This document shows positions 1 to 12,944 of a stretch of 64,000 nt of DNA, one piece after another. The notes under the pieces were generated by a model. The model searched no databases and was not told the origin of the DNA. It saw only the letters and a list, made by a program, of their open reading frames with translations. Source of the stretch: Laguncularia racemosa (taxonomy: Eukaryota > Streptophyta > Magnoliopsida > Myrtales > Combretaceae); NCBI GenBank assembly GCA_037954665.1, contig JBBMOL010000071.1, positions 2,227,441 to 2,291,440 of the forward strand, written 5' to 3'. How positions within the stretch are numbered: the first letter of the stretch is position 1; each line of letters opens with the position of its first letter. Made by a program: the position numbers and the translations under genes.

Positions 1-1
1 T

Positions 2-2014
2 GTATGCTATGTATTTGTACCTGATCATTTACGTAGCAAGATGGACAAGAAGGTTGTTAGGTGTATCTTTGTAGAATATGACAGTCATAGGAAAGGATGG
101 TGGTGTTGTAATCCAATAAATGGGAAGTGCTACACATCCCGGAATGTGGTGTTTGATGAAGCTTCATCATGGTGGTCTTTGGATAAGGAAGTATTATCAA
201 ACTCAAATGCTTTTAAGGAGGCATTGGAACATCCTCAAATCCACCTAAATCTAGATGAAGCTGAAGGTATTAACGATGAAGGTAATGCCAAGGAAAACAG
301 TGCTCATAATCCTTGGCAAACTGGTGTGTATCAACATCCAAGTGAAGAAGGTGAGTCTAGTGCAGTGTCAGCACCAATTCCGCTCAGAAGGTCAACAAGA
401 ACCAAAAAGCCAAATCCTAAGTATGCCAATGCCACCATTATAGAAGAAGCAGAAGAGAAAGAACCAGAGACATATGAGGAAGCATCTCAAGATCCAAAGT
501 GGATTAAAGCAGTGGAGGAGGAAATCACAGCTTTAAAACGGAATCAAACTTGGGAGATTGTACCAAAGCCAAAAGATGTCAAACCTATTTCTTGCAAATG
601 GGTTTATAAGGTAAAGCACTGCACATATGGATCAGTTGAGAGGCACAAGGCTCGTTTGGTAGCTCAAGGGTTTTCTCAACAGTATGGACTAGACTATGCT
701 GAAACGTTTAGTCCAGTAGCAAAGCTTACAACTGTTCGAGTCCTTCTAACACTTGCAGCCAACAAGGTTTGGAACCTTTGGCAAATGGATGTGAAGAATG
801 CATTTTTGTATGGAGAATTGGATCGGGAAATCTATAAGTATCAACCGGTGGGCTTCTAGAGTTAAGAACATCTAGAGTATGTGTGTAAGCTTCGGAAGGC
901 GCTTTATGGACTAAAACAGGCACCAAGGGCTTGGTATGGTAAGATTTCTTAATTCCTTACTCATAGTGGTTACTTGGTAGCACCGGCAAATTCTAGTTTG
1001 TTTGTCAAAGCTGTTGGAAGCAAACTAGCTATTGTGCTAGTGTATGTGGATGATCTGATTCTTACAGGAGATTGTGAGGAAGAAATTCTCCGAACAAAAG
1101 AGAATTTGTCAATTTGGTTCCAAATGAAAGAGCTTGGACAACTTAACCACTTCCTTGGTTTGGAGGTTGATCATAGGAAAGATGGGATCCTGCTCCATCA
1201 GCAAAAGTATTCCACAGATCTGTTGAAGAAGTTTGGAATGCTCAACTGCAAGCCGATATCAACACCGATGGAGCCAAATGTCAAGATGTGTGCTCACGAA
1301 GGAAAAGACTTGGAAGATGCGACTATGTATCGACAATTGGTGAGTAGTCTAATCTATCTAACTCTGACAAGACCCGACATCTCCTATGCTGTTGGTGTGA
1401 TGAGTCGGTACATGCAAAATCCAAAGAAGTCTCACTTAGAAGTAGTTCGAAGGATCTTAAGATATGTTAAGGGTACACTTGAGTACGACATTATGTACAA
1501 AAGAGGTGGAGGCTGCAAGCTGGTTGGCTATTGTGATGCAGACTATGCAGGTGATCATGATACCCGACGTTCTACTACAGGGTATGTGTTTATGCTTGGA
1601 TCTGGAGCAGTTTCTTGGTGCAACAAGAGGCAGCCAACTGTCTCTTTATCATCAACTGAAGTGGAGTATCGGGCAGCAGCTATGGCAGCTCAAGAGAGCA
1701 CTTGGCTTATGCAACTATTGAGGGATTTACACCAGCCAGTAGAGTATGCAATTCCGCTATATTGTGACAATCAATCGGCTATACACTTAGCAGAGAATCC
1801 AGTGTTTCATGCAAGAACCAAGCATGTGGAAGTACATTATCACTTCATCAGGGAAAAAGTCCTCGAAGAAGAAGTGGAGTTAAGGAAAATCAAGACAGGG
1901 GATCAAGCTGCAAATGTGTTCACAAAAGGCTTGAGCGGCAACAAGCTTGAAGGTCTTTGTCATCAGCTTAGCATGGTGAACAGAGTGGAAGCTGATGTTG
2001 AGGGGGAGTATTAA
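2..2014 (+). pseudogene. Ty1/copia retrotransposon pol remnant (integrase C-terminus, reverse transcriptase, RNase H)
   Basis: The frame is already open at the left edge, so the element began outside the window. It first encodes the end of a copia integrase (PDHLRSK near position 20), then the reverse transcriptase region with ETFSPVAKLTTVRVLL and DVKNAFLYG, the LYGLKQAPRAWY block near 902-937, the catalytic YVDD near 1042-1053, and an RNase H part with the LSSTEVEYRA and TKHVEVHYHFIREKV blocks. One frame is kept throughout, but it is broken by three stops at 857-859, 863-865 and 950-952, all in the reverse transcriptase. There is no frameshift, so the copy looks fairly young but cannot make a full polyprotein. 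In family terms this is Copia, possibly a Tork-type lineage (inference). Confidence 0.93.
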
Positions 2015-2262
2015 ACAAATCAACATCAGATTTTATTTGTCTGTTATTAAGTCCTTATCCATTTAATTGTTGGTTTGTTTTAGAATCTTTAGTAGTCTAC
2101 AAGAGAGATAATGATGAATTGGATTTGTCGCTTAAAAAGTGGAAAACATATAATCTTTGATTTGTTTTATTTTTTAAGCCTATAAATAAGCTTACTTTTG
2201 ATCAAATAAAATGGGGAGCTTTTTAATCTTTTGCTGCATCTTCTGCTATATCCTGTGCAACA
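2000..2262 (+). repeat. Probable polypurine tract and 3' LTR of the copia element
   Basis: The purine run GAGGGGGAG at 2000-2008 directly follows the end of pol, as the polypurine tract does in copia elements. The next bases, TATTAAAC, would be a slightly mutated LTR start (TG to TA). A promoter-like TATAAATAAG lies at about 2181-2190, and a plausible LTR end GTGCAACA lies near 2262. The 5' LTR is outside the window, so the right boundary could not be verified by comparing the two LTRs. Confidence 0.5.
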
Positions 2263-5080
2263 ATATGTACCAATAGGATTGGCTGCATCTAGTTTTCGTT
2301 TTCCTCACTTATTATTATTATTATTACTATTTTTCTAATATAGTCTTTCAGGTCAATGAAATGGAAATATAACTGTGGTTACATCCATTAGCTTTCCATA
2401 TTATATAGGATGGACATAGATATTTTAATCGTGTAAGTGGAAAACCTACCAATGTTATCATCTAATCGCGATTTCGGGCATGGGAAGAGTCTCTAAACTT
2501 CCATGTGCCCATCCAGATTCATGCACGCACAAGCAGCTCAAAACCTTGCCGTGTGGAGACGGTAGATGATTGAAGTAAAGCATGTGAAATTTAAATAACC
2601 GCTAGAGTGCCTTTGAGTAGTGAGCAGGTTCTAACCCTCGAGGGTACCGCAAGCGTTACTGTGGAGAGAAGACAATCGATGTCAACCCTATAAAATAGTT
2701 TTATGAGACAAACATATAATGTTGATCTTCGGACGATGTTGGTCATCCAAGAGGGTTTACTGACATTATGTTAATTTTAACAACGTACATCATCGACTTT
2801 GTGTTTAAAGAGAATATGAATACGAGATCATCATATGTATTGATGAATATCATACTCACTAACTCGAGAAATTAGGTTTAAGAAAAATACACATAGAAAA
2901 ACTCGAGTGAAGAGGTAAATGAAAATGATTCACTTTTAGGGAGTATTACATTTAAGGATCGTCACTTTCTTCTCTAATGAACCTTAATTTTTAAATCTGA
3001 GGCCATTGTACACTTAGCATATGGAATATCATTACTTAGTGAATGGAATATCATCCTTTGAGTCCAGTAAAATGTGACTCATTCAAAAGCTTTCATTAAG
3101 CCAATTATTGGATAAGACATAAAGCACTCAATCAAGATAAGATTTTTTCATCCTCAAATGAAGATTATATATCTCGCGTCACTTAGTTTTTTTCTTTTTT
3201 GGATAATTGCATCACTTAGTTGAGCATAAGTGACTTTAGAGTCCATGGACAAGATAAGATCCAATTGAGTCTAAATTTCTCAAGTAAACCATGCAAAAGG
3301 ATTAAGTTCATGATAGTGCATTCGCGTATAAATTGATATGAGATATCAAAGCGTAGAGATACAATAAGCATATGTAAGTTCACAATAGGCTAAAATAATG
3401 GAAATTCCCCCAAAGCATTTGCTAGTTCAAGGAGCATAGCTAGATACTTCAAGAATATGTGTTAGAGGACCTAGAGGATCAAACAAAATATGAGTGGAAA
3501 TTGGATGAGTCATGAATGGAAGATGTCAGGAAAGTATTTTCAAATCATTTGAAGTCAATCGATTTGGTTTCAAGTTATAATTGACAAAAATTTCAACAGC
3601 TCTGAATGAATTAATTGATTAGGGTTCTTGGAGTGAGAAATGATTGAAAAATTAAAGTTCTCCTAAAATTAGGAAATTGGAAGAATAATGGTAATAAAAT
3701 TGGCTAAAAGAAAATTTGGACAAAACTTATGTGAGTCTCTTAAGATGGCAATAATGGTCAAGAGCATGGGACTTGGATTTGTCTAATTAAATCTTTTAAT
3801 CAATTAAGGAAGCCTTATGGATTCAAACCCATACCTAAACTTATGTGAGGAACGTGTAATGTGTATGTGTATGCTTAATGTGGCATTATGATTGGTACTA
3901 AGTGATTAAGTGTACAAGCCATGAATCATAAACGAAAGCCAACCATTTGTAAAATTTAATGATTCACAATTAACCATCTATTTTGTAAAACAAAAGAAAT
4001 ACATTCTTATGTACTTTTAATTTGACATTCTTATATTCCCCTCCATCCCATCCTTAGGTAGCGCCAATCTCATACATAAACCTAGGTCTTTTGCTTGTTG
4101 ATTTATTTTAATTATTCAATTCTATTTCATTTCTTCATTTCTTCCTTCTAGAACCATCTAAAGTATGAATGAGTAAGTGTAGAGTCACATATAGTTAAAT
4201 ATGCAACGCAACGAGTGAGTTGTATTCGACATATATTTTTAAGAAAAAATTATATAATAAATTTAAATACGTGATGAAACTTTTGAGTAATCCAAATAAA
4301 AAATAAAATTGTTTAATTGTTTATATAGATAAAAAAATGTTGTGTAAAATAATACAAATATAAAATGATTTTACACTCCAACATAACAATGTTAGATCTT
4401 GTCAAAAGAGAAGAAATTGGACTTAGGTCATTTCATCCGTATTCATATCATTTAAGCACAAAATATTAATAAATCTACTCTTTTTAAACTTCATTTTAAT
4501 AAGCCAATTTCAAGACCCACTAATATATCAATTTTTTTAAGTCATCTTAATCGAATCTCATTTCATCAATTCTGCCAGTAATGCTGCTAGGTTGTTGGTA
4601 ACTTGATGTGATATAATTAAGGTCGTTATCACATAACAGTAACGTGGAAATTGATTCATCAAAAATGCACTATCACTACTTTAATATTGTCTGTTCGGCC
4701 ATTGAAAAAAAGCCAGACAATGGTTCTTTAGACTAATTCCTTAAATCCAGGATCGTAGCATAAAGAATAAGGAATGTTTATTAGTTAGGAAAGACTTGGT
4801 ATCCAACAGTATCTGAGTTTTATAAATATATATATTCGTCTAAAAGAACAATTGCTCGTATAATTATTATTGCACCGTTCTTGGATCATCCCATTTGCTT
4901 AATAAATGTAGATGACCAGATAAATTAAGATACAAAAGGTCTAATAAATCAAACTTCAAATATTGGAATCAAATAATCGTCATTCTTGAATGGTTAAGTT
5001 TTCGATTTTCAATACCTTTATATATATTCCGAATTATTATATATAAAAAATAAATTACATATATTCCATTCTTTATTTTC
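2263..5080. other. Intergenic region without recognisable gene
   Basis: This stretch holds no supported gene, tRNA or recognisable transposon protein on either strand. It contains a short (TTA)n run near 2310-2330 and is strongly AT-rich toward 4200-5100. A less AT-rich patch at about 2460-2680 could be part of an old repeat, but nothing identifies it. Confidence 0.6.
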
Positions 5081-5084
5081 TCTA

Positions 5085-5100
5085 TTTTATATATAATAAA
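5085..5100 (+). promoter_or_regulatory. Putative TATA box of the kinase gene
   Basis: TATATATAATAA lies about 250 bp before the chosen kinase start codon. It is followed by a C/A-rich leader (CACACACACTCCC near 5235) typical of a plant 5' UTR. The surrounding DNA is so AT-rich that other TATA-like matches exist. Confidence 0.4.
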
Positions 5101-5346
5101 TAATATATAATTAAAAGGGATACGGGATACGAGATAAACGATAGATATACTTTATCCCGTCTGGTGGATCCCAACGTGGGGGGGCTTTACCATAGAAAAC
5201 CAAGCCACATGGCCAAGTTTAATTCTGCATACAAACACACACACTCCCTTCAAAAACCGCTCCCTCTCGTTCTCCATACACTTATCCCCCATTTCCTTAT
5301 CATACCAACTTTCATCTCCAAACAAAAGGGTGGCGCCACCCCCACC

Positions 5347-8300
5347 ATGGCGGCTTCCACTACCACTACCACTACCACCACCACCATACAAGATTGCACT
5401 GACGAACTTAACGATGATCTTCGAAGCCTTAGCTCCAATTCAACCACCACAACGGCGGTCATCGATGCTATAGAACATAGCACAAGTTCGGGGTCTGAAA
5501 CCACTTGGACAACCTCTAGCACTGTTTCCTCATCCACCAAGCCTCATGCCCCAACTAGTGACCCCTGTTGGGATGTGATACAACGCGCGAAGTCCGATAA
5601 CCCGGTGCTCGGCCTCAGCAGCCTCCGCTTCCTATACCGGCTTGGCAGTGGGGACATAGGAAGCGTGTACCTTGTGGAGCTAAAGGGTGGCAATGGATGC
5701 TTGTTTGCTGCCAAAGTAATGGACAAAAAGGAGCTGGTCTCTAGGAATAAAGAAGGTAGGGCTAGGATAGAAAGAGAAATATTGGAAATGCTGGACCACC
5801 CTTTTTTGCCTACTTTGTATGCCACTTTGGACTGTCCTAGGTGGTCTTGTTTGTTGACTGAATTTTGTCCCGGCGGTGATCTCCATGTTCTCCGGCAACG
5901 GCAACCGGAGAGACGGTTCAGTGAGGCCGCAGTCCGGTAAGTAGCATCCTCAAAGTACTTTGTATTTGAATTTAGAATTATATCTTCACCAGCTCAGCAT
6001 GGAACAGAATACTTGAATTTACATAATGATATTACTCGATTTGATTTGCCTTCGTTTCATGATTTAAAAAGTTGTACAATTCAAATTTTACTTATACAAG
6101 TATTTTAAGAGAAGCTTCCATCATGTCAAGTCTATCTATGTTATAATGAATCTTATATACTATATCTAAAAATATAATATAGTTGTATGTCTTATTATTT
6201 GTTTTCCTACATCTTAAATTTAAAAATTATATTAAAATTTTCAAAATTTAATTATGATTCATACATAACAATCCCCAATTATCTTTTTTTTTTACCCTAA
6301 GATAAGGGAAATAATGTGGTGATTTTATGTTTTACATTAAATTTCTCTTTTGATTTTGAAATTCATCATACACTAGATAGAAAACATGTCCGTACCTATC
6401 TGCATTTATGTATGTATGATAGAAATTACAATTTCAAAATTTTCTACTTGCACTAGGAAATGGTATGTAATGTCATGATATGATAGAAGAGGTCCACCAT
6501 TAAATTAATTTCATGGGACTGTTGATAGCATGTGGTTCTCATAGCAGGCTGAGCTTCAATGACTTTGGGACAGGGTTTTATGATAAACCAAACAAACTGC
6601 TCTTGGTTTGTCTGCCGTGCACTGTTATCATGATAATAAATGCTACCATTTTGCTATTGGAAAGTACACTTAGTCAGCTCCATAGCAATCATTATTACCA
6701 TATGCTTACCAATAAATGAAGTTTTAAGTCTTACTTAAGCCATTAAGTAATTTTGGACTTCCCTTTTATGATAATTTAAGGCGAAAGAAGGGATTCAAAC
6801 ATATCCTATTGTATTGAAAATTAGGTATTTATACTACCGTGTTATAAAAGTTTTAATAATTTTAAAATTACTTCTTTTTTTTTACTTTATTAACCTCAAA
6901 TATTAAAAGAATGATAATAGATATCTTATTTATATTTATTAAAATATTAAATAAAAAAATTTGGTTTCTCGTACACTTCCTTTTTCTTCTTTTAAGTGTG
7001 CAATAGATATTAAAGAAGTTGAATTCCTTTTTTCAAAAGTGTCGTGGGACACGAACGTGTACCATTTTTCCAACTTACCTACCTAATTTAAAATAAATTT
7101 TATTATGAATTTATAATCAAACAATCCATATTCTAAACTGAATAACCTATGATTATTATGACACAGCTTCAAACGAATTATGGTTGAAAAATTCAATCGA
7201 CCATATAAGATGAAAATATGAAAACATGCTTCCTGTGTTTTCATTTTCCAATATTTATGGATGGCAAACTGATTAGAAATATTTTTAAAAAATGAAAATT
7301 ATGAACATTATTTATTCATTATTAAGGATGTAAACAAGCCAAGTTAAAAAGATATATTATTAAGCTCAAGCTCAAGCTTGAACAAGCTTATAATTTTAAG
7401 TTTAACCTAAACTCAATTAAACACATTTATATTCAATTATCTAAAAAAATTCTAATTAAAATGATATTAATATTTAAATTTAATTCCAATTCAATTAATA
7501 TTTAAGTTTGATACTAAATCGATTAGATTCACAAACTATTCATATTAAATAATATAAAACCTAAACTTAATTCGAATATTATTAAATCGAATAGCGAATC
7601 AAATTCACATAACTAATGGGTAATATGACTGGCTTCCTCTATTGTTTCATAATTACATTAACAGCAATGTGTGGTCCACATGGTCCACATTCAACTTCAA
7701 ATTTCCGAATAATAGAGAGACAAAAGGTAGAGATGTATGTGGCTTCCTATATGTACGACCTTTATGCAACATGTCATATAAATAATTTTATAAAAGCATG
7801 CCTTAGCTAATAAAAGATTAAAATAGGAGGGTCCACCAAAGGACTGATAAAATAGTAGAGACAAATACAATACACCAATTGTTAGTTGCTACCTAGTTTC
7901 ACTATCCAAATCAACTTTTCTTTTTAGTCTCCTTGAGCATACTTGGAAATTTCTTTTTTGTCCTATCTACACCACATTGCCTTTATTTATCTATCGTCTT
8001 AAATAATTGTGGGATTTTCCCTACTTTTTTTCTTCTTTTTGTACATAGAAATAGAAAGACATGCATGTTATGTAAGAAACCAAAATGGTCCCATTATAAA
8101 GTTTAAATCAGTTTGGGGCCTGTTTGGACGTCATTATTTTAGCTCACAGTAAAAATGGGGACCTCTTCAATCATGATTATTGTCACTATTATACTATACT
8201 AAGGTAATAAATATATGTATAACTTTATTTATTAAAAAAACACACACACACACGTAAATTGCAATCGATCTTAACTTGTAGATTTAGCTCAACTAGAGTA

Positions 8301-10091
8301 GGATAATGTGAGCTTAGCTCTCCATGACCTTATGAGATAAATCTTTCTTTACAAACTACTATTAAAGGCTAGAAAATATACGCTCTAGAAATGGTTTAAA
8401 GAGACATATTCATTCTTTATACATTTAAAACAAGTTTATTCTACGATCAATTATAAAGAATATATCCATCCTTTCATCCTTTTCTACATTATGTAGTCGT
8501 GTTTTGGTTTTTTATGTACTTTGTAAGCCTATATTTAGTTGATATTTAAAACAAGTACGTTGAGCCTGTGGAAAAAAAGAAAAAAATTCAAACATGTTAG
8601 GGTTAGAGATACTCCAAACATTTAAATTACACCTTTAATAATATGTCACTTAATTGTTTACTTCATTAACCCACTTAATTATTAACTTCATTCTCCTTTT
8701 CTTTTTAAAATACTTACATACCTTAATTACCCGACATCATAAAAGAAATATAAATACTTCAAAAAGTATAAAATTGTAAAATCATTATTTCACTTTGCAG
8801 GTATTTTTCTCTTCAGGGTTGTCCCTTTCATGTCAACCCAAGATCATCCTACCATGCGAAATTTTCGGATCTTACTACTCAATTTTGTAGTAAATTTAGT
8901 GGCATGATGTTGTTCTAACTTTAAATTTGACAAGGAATTTTAAAAATCTCATAACACATCTTTAATTCAAAGTTGATTTCTCAAGTAACAGAATTCTCAA
9001 TCACTTTATGCATACTAAATCTTCTTAAATCTATAATATTATTGAAGTGGAAAGTTTTAATTTTGCCATCTTTAGCACTTTTACTTTTCTTATAATTTTT
9101 TCATTTTAACACCATTCAACAAGACATATAATATCTAAAAGAGGATACTTTGATGAAATACTTGCTAAACTAAAACTATCCGCTATTTTAAATAAGTTTT
9201 ATCCCTTTTTTTAATAATCACTTAATATTAATATTTTATTATATCTGTTGCGATTGCGGGTGCAGCGTTAACTGGTTATTGATTACATTATTTATTAATG
9301 TTAATAGGTTCTATGCATCAGAAGTTGTGGCTGCCCTAGAATACTTGCACATGATGGGAATAATCTACCGCGATCTCAAGCCCGAAAATGTTCTTGTCCG
9401 ATCAGACGGTCACATAATGCTCACAGATTTTGATCTTTCTCTAAAGAGTGAGACTTCAAAATCAACGGCTCAGATCATAACTGATCAGAACCCGTCGATC
9501 GATCAAACCAATGAAAACCCTCCATTTGGCACATCGTCATGCATCCTCCCAAACTGCATAGTACCGGCCGTACCATGTTTCCACCCGAAAGGCAAACGTA
9601 AGAAGAAGCCCAATCATGGCCGTGGATTAGAAATCGTGGCCGAGCCCATAGACGTCCGATCAATGTCCTTTGTGGGGACCCACGAGTATTTGGCGCCAGA
9701 GATCATATCAGGTGAGGGACATGGTAATGCGGTCGACTGGTGGACCTTAGGAATATTTATGTTTGAGTTATTTTATGGGGTTACACCCTATAAAGGAGGC
9801 GAAAATGAATTGACCTTGGCTAATATTGTGGCTCGAGCCCTTGAGTTCCCAAAGGAACCATGGGTCCCTGGGTCCGCAAAAGATCTTATCACACAGCTTC
9901 TTATCAAGGACCCTACGAGGAGATTGGGGTCCTCCATGGGTGCCACATCAATCAAGCACCATCCATTTTTTGATGGGGTTAATTGGGCATTATTGAGATG
10001 TATTAAGCCACCTTATGTTCCTAGATCCGTCAACTTCAAGGATTTGGTGCAAACAGATAGTAGTGCCGATAATTCCGTGGAGTACTTCTAG
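5347..10091 (+). CDS. Plant AGCVIII serine/threonine protein kinase (AGC1-12/D6PK-like), two exons
   Basis: Exon 1 is 5347-5936 and exon 2 is 9308-10091 (stop included). The GT-AG intron 5937-9307 is phase 2 and splits Arg197. The product is 457 residues. A Thr/Ser-rich N-terminus (1-70, with nine Thr in a row) precedes the kinase domain: glycine loop GSGDIGSV at 100-107, Lys123, helix-C Glu142, YRDLKPEN with Asp219, and DFD at 237-239 instead of DFG, the hallmark of plant AGCVIII kinases. An insert of about 70 residues (244-314) with a basic KGKRKKK patch precedes the activation segment SFVGTHEYLAPE, whose Ser317 is the usual PDK1 site. The protein ends in VEYF, a weak hydrophobic motif. The start at 5347 has a strong context (CACCATGG); an in-frame ATG at 5209 would add 46 leader-like residues. 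Family members act in auxin transport and tropic growth; the exact orthologue is inferred. Confidence 0.93.
5937..9307 (+). other. Kinase intron 1 (3.4 kb), AT-rich, with old repeat fragment
   Basis: The donor is CG|GTAAGT and the acceptor TTAATAG|G. The intron holds no supported exon. A patch at about 7330-7600, with AAGCTCAAGCTCAAGCTTG and repeated short AATTC/CAATTAA motifs, resembles DNA flanking the Mutator-like element at 30480-30620 and 37260-37370, so it is probably a dispersed repeat relic. A (CA)n run lies at 8241-8253. GGGGCCTGTTTGG near 8115 resembles the end of a MITE, but no partner end was found. Confidence 0.75.
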
Positions 10092-12846
10092 GGTTTCTTG
10101 AAGGTTTTATGATTTCTATGCATCGATGTGTATTTAAGCTAATCATATGCTTTTGTAGACACTAAATATCTAATGTTGGTTTAAATATTTATGTTTTGTA
10201 TATGGCATGTTATAATGGAAATACAAAAAATGGTAATTGTGGAAACTTGGAAAACTTTGTACATAAAAGAGTAAGAAAGAGAAGGAAAGAAAAAAAGAAA
10301 AACAAAAAAGAAAGAAAAAATGTGTTTGTCTTTTATAGTTCTTTATAGAAGAATATATATTTGTTTAATTATGTAATTTTTCTTTTAAATTTACTTATAG
10401 GAAAATTATTGATATGATCTCATAAGATTAAGTATTCATGCTTTCATGTATTTGTAAAAGAATAAATAAAGAGGTAATATCTATAAAAATTTCGTATAAA
10501 TAAATTACCTTTAAATGAAAATGTCTAAAAAGGCATTGAACACTATTAAAATGCCAATATCTTACAAGAGCCACATTCCCATAACTATATAGGATTTGAA
10601 ATGAAAAATATGTATTATACTAGCATACAAGAATAGTTTGGCAATAAAACCACCGTGACACATTCATAAGTTTAAGTGAAGTTCCTTTGTCTAATCTTGC
10701 TATGGTCCAGAATTTAGAGTGTTAATGCTACAAAACAATAATCAATAACTTGTCATTACCCATGTCAAGTAGTTGTAAGACTAGGTAAAGGTTGGCTATA
10801 GCTTTGTGAATGGTTTGAGTCCAATGGGCTAATTCATTTAACTCATAAAAAAAAAAAAAGAAGGCTATAATTGATTTTTTTTCAAACCATTTTGCAATCA
10901 AGGTTTATAGTTTTACCTATTTAGTTTGTGGATTAGAATAGATCAACCTATCATTTAATTTAAGTTCAATCCACATTAGGCCGAGCCATATTGGGTTTAA
11001 TTTATCTACACAATTTCATCCATGACTGGGGCATCAAACCTAAGCGCCTTGAAGTTGACCTCTTCATAATTCTTTTTTCCAAATTATTGCATAATCTCAC
11101 ATAAGAACTTGCAATTAAACTTTTTGACATCAAATATTTAACACATAATTTATTCTTTACACTTACATAAGGCAACTTTCCTTTACATGTTGTAAAATTA
11201 TCACATATCTATCATCTTGCAAAGAAATGGCCAGTATAGATGTCCATAACTTTATTTCCAAAAATGAATTCATTATTATATACATCTATTCTTGGATGTC
11301 TAAGAAACTTATTCATCCAAGTTAAAAATCCAGCCAAACATTTATCATCAACTATTGTTATCTAATCTAATTGTCATCAATTAAACCTAATTGCTATAAA
11401 GTAATCAAAGAGTTCTATCATCTTAAAATACCTTAAAACTCTTGCTACTATTTAATCCACTAATCCTCCATTAATAACTTAATTAAATCCAAATAACCTT
11501 GTTGATTCATTATGGCTGAAACCCGATACTAGATTAGTAGTAAATTTCTTATCTTTATAAACTTTTACTATTAATCTAATTATCATCGATTTAGAAAAAA
11601 TGGCCAAAGGATAGTAATCAAGTTTGAAAAAGTATTTAATGAAACTTTGCTGGATCATTACCCATAATATAAGAAAATTCTATAATATCATCACTTCTCA
11701 ATTACAATAAAATCTCATAAATTACAGTAAAAATAAAGCTTATCAATAATAAAAAGAATTTGTCAATAACCTTCGTGAAAACCTGTTGATAGTCTTTATA
11801 ACAGTAAATCATTCTCAAATAACAGTAAAAATATAACTCGTTAACAATAAAACAAGCTATTAACTATAATTATACGGTATCATTACTTTAGAGTAACGAT
11901 ACTATACCATTGCCCTCGTATATATTACTCTTATACGAGGTCCATCACCTTTCATGGGAAGGGATGCATCGACATGTCCAAAGATTTTCAGATCCGTAAA
12001 TTTGTTTGTTGATTACAATTCACTCTTATTTATTATCATTCAAATTTAATTTTGTGCCTACAACTAAGATATAATAGTGGAGAGTGGAGACTAGTGATAG
12101 GATGCTTTAAGCACGATGCATATATTAGTTAAGGTTAATTATTGAAAGTTAACTTATACTTTCCTTTTTTAGATATATAATCTGAACTTTTTTCACTAAA
12201 TTATCTTGTATCATTTAATTTTCATTTACATAACCTAAATTAACGGTTTTCCATTTTAAAAAAAAACCAGTGTTATTATTTGTTTTTTCCGTTAGATAAC
12301 CTTAGCTTCATCGTAAAAACATTATCCCACTATTATAGAAAGGATCAATAGTAACAACAACATAGGTTAGCATAGTGGGAAAGTTCAAAAGCATATGTAA
12401 CTGAAAAATAAAATAATATAAGTTAGCAAAGCAGAAGAAGATTAAAAAATAAATAAATAAATGAACTATATACCAGAGAAAAAATAGCAGAAGTGAAAAA
12501 GTATTAAAACACATTTTTTTTTATAATTAATCGTTCTGTTCACAATACTAGAGAGGAGCACAACTCAATTCGGGTGGACCGTCGGATCCTAAATCTTGAA
12601 AATCAAAACCAGGCAACGCTTCATACTTTGCATGGATGTAGAGTGCAACTAGGATTTCCTGGGTTCTCATCTCACATTAGTTTTCTTTTCCCCCCCTAGA
12701 CCACCCAGTCCAACGGCTAAAAATGAAGTAAGTAAGATCAATCCATAGACCCATTGAATCCACCCAAGGGTCTAGACCTTTCCTCATGAGCCAAGTCTAA
12801 GCCACGAGATGGGAGAAAAGATTCATTAAATTAATTAATATGTAAT
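10092..12846. other. Intergenic region downstream of the kinase
   Basis: The first few hundred bases are presumably the kinase 3' UTR. A purine-rich A/G run lies at 10268-10320. No gene, RNA or transposon protein could be supported. The composition changes near 12540-12800 to a less AT-rich segment with GTGGACCGTCGGATCC and CCACCCAGTCCAACGG, possibly promoter or UTR DNA of an unrecognised transcript. Confidence 0.55.
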
Positions 12847-12856
12847 TTATATATAT

Positions 12857-12944
12857 ATTAATAAAATTTTGATATATATAATTTATATAAAATACGAATA
12901 ATGATTATTTATTTTACTGTTATATATATCAAAATTTTATTAAT
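12857..12944. repeat. Perfect 24-bp inverted repeat (AT-rich hairpin)
   Basis: Positions 12857-12880 and 12921-12944 are exact reverse complements, with a 40-bp spacer. Weaker pairing continues outward through TA-rich sequence. It could be the core of a small foldback MITE or a chance product of AT-rich DNA, though the non-simple centre ATAAAATTTTGA makes chance less likely. Confidence 0.6.

Noticed and set aside
2600..2660. GGTTCTAACCCTCGAGGGTACC, which looks a little like a tRNA T-arm
   Set aside because: It lacks the GGTTCRANNCC box and there is no matching D-arm or acceptor stem.
5209..5346. Upstream in-frame ATG that would extend the kinase by 46 residues
   Set aside because: The extension reads like translated leader (HTHSLQKPLPLVLHTLIPHF) and the ATG at 5347 has a far better context. 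Kept as 5' UTR.
5152..5825. Minus-strand open frames opposite kinase exon 1 (Val- and Gly-rich)
   Set aside because: They are mirror images of the ACC/ACT codon repeat and the kinase frame, with no family signal.
6513..7810. Open frames inside the kinase intron
   Set aside because: Random AT-rich frames with no homology signal and good splice evidence across them.
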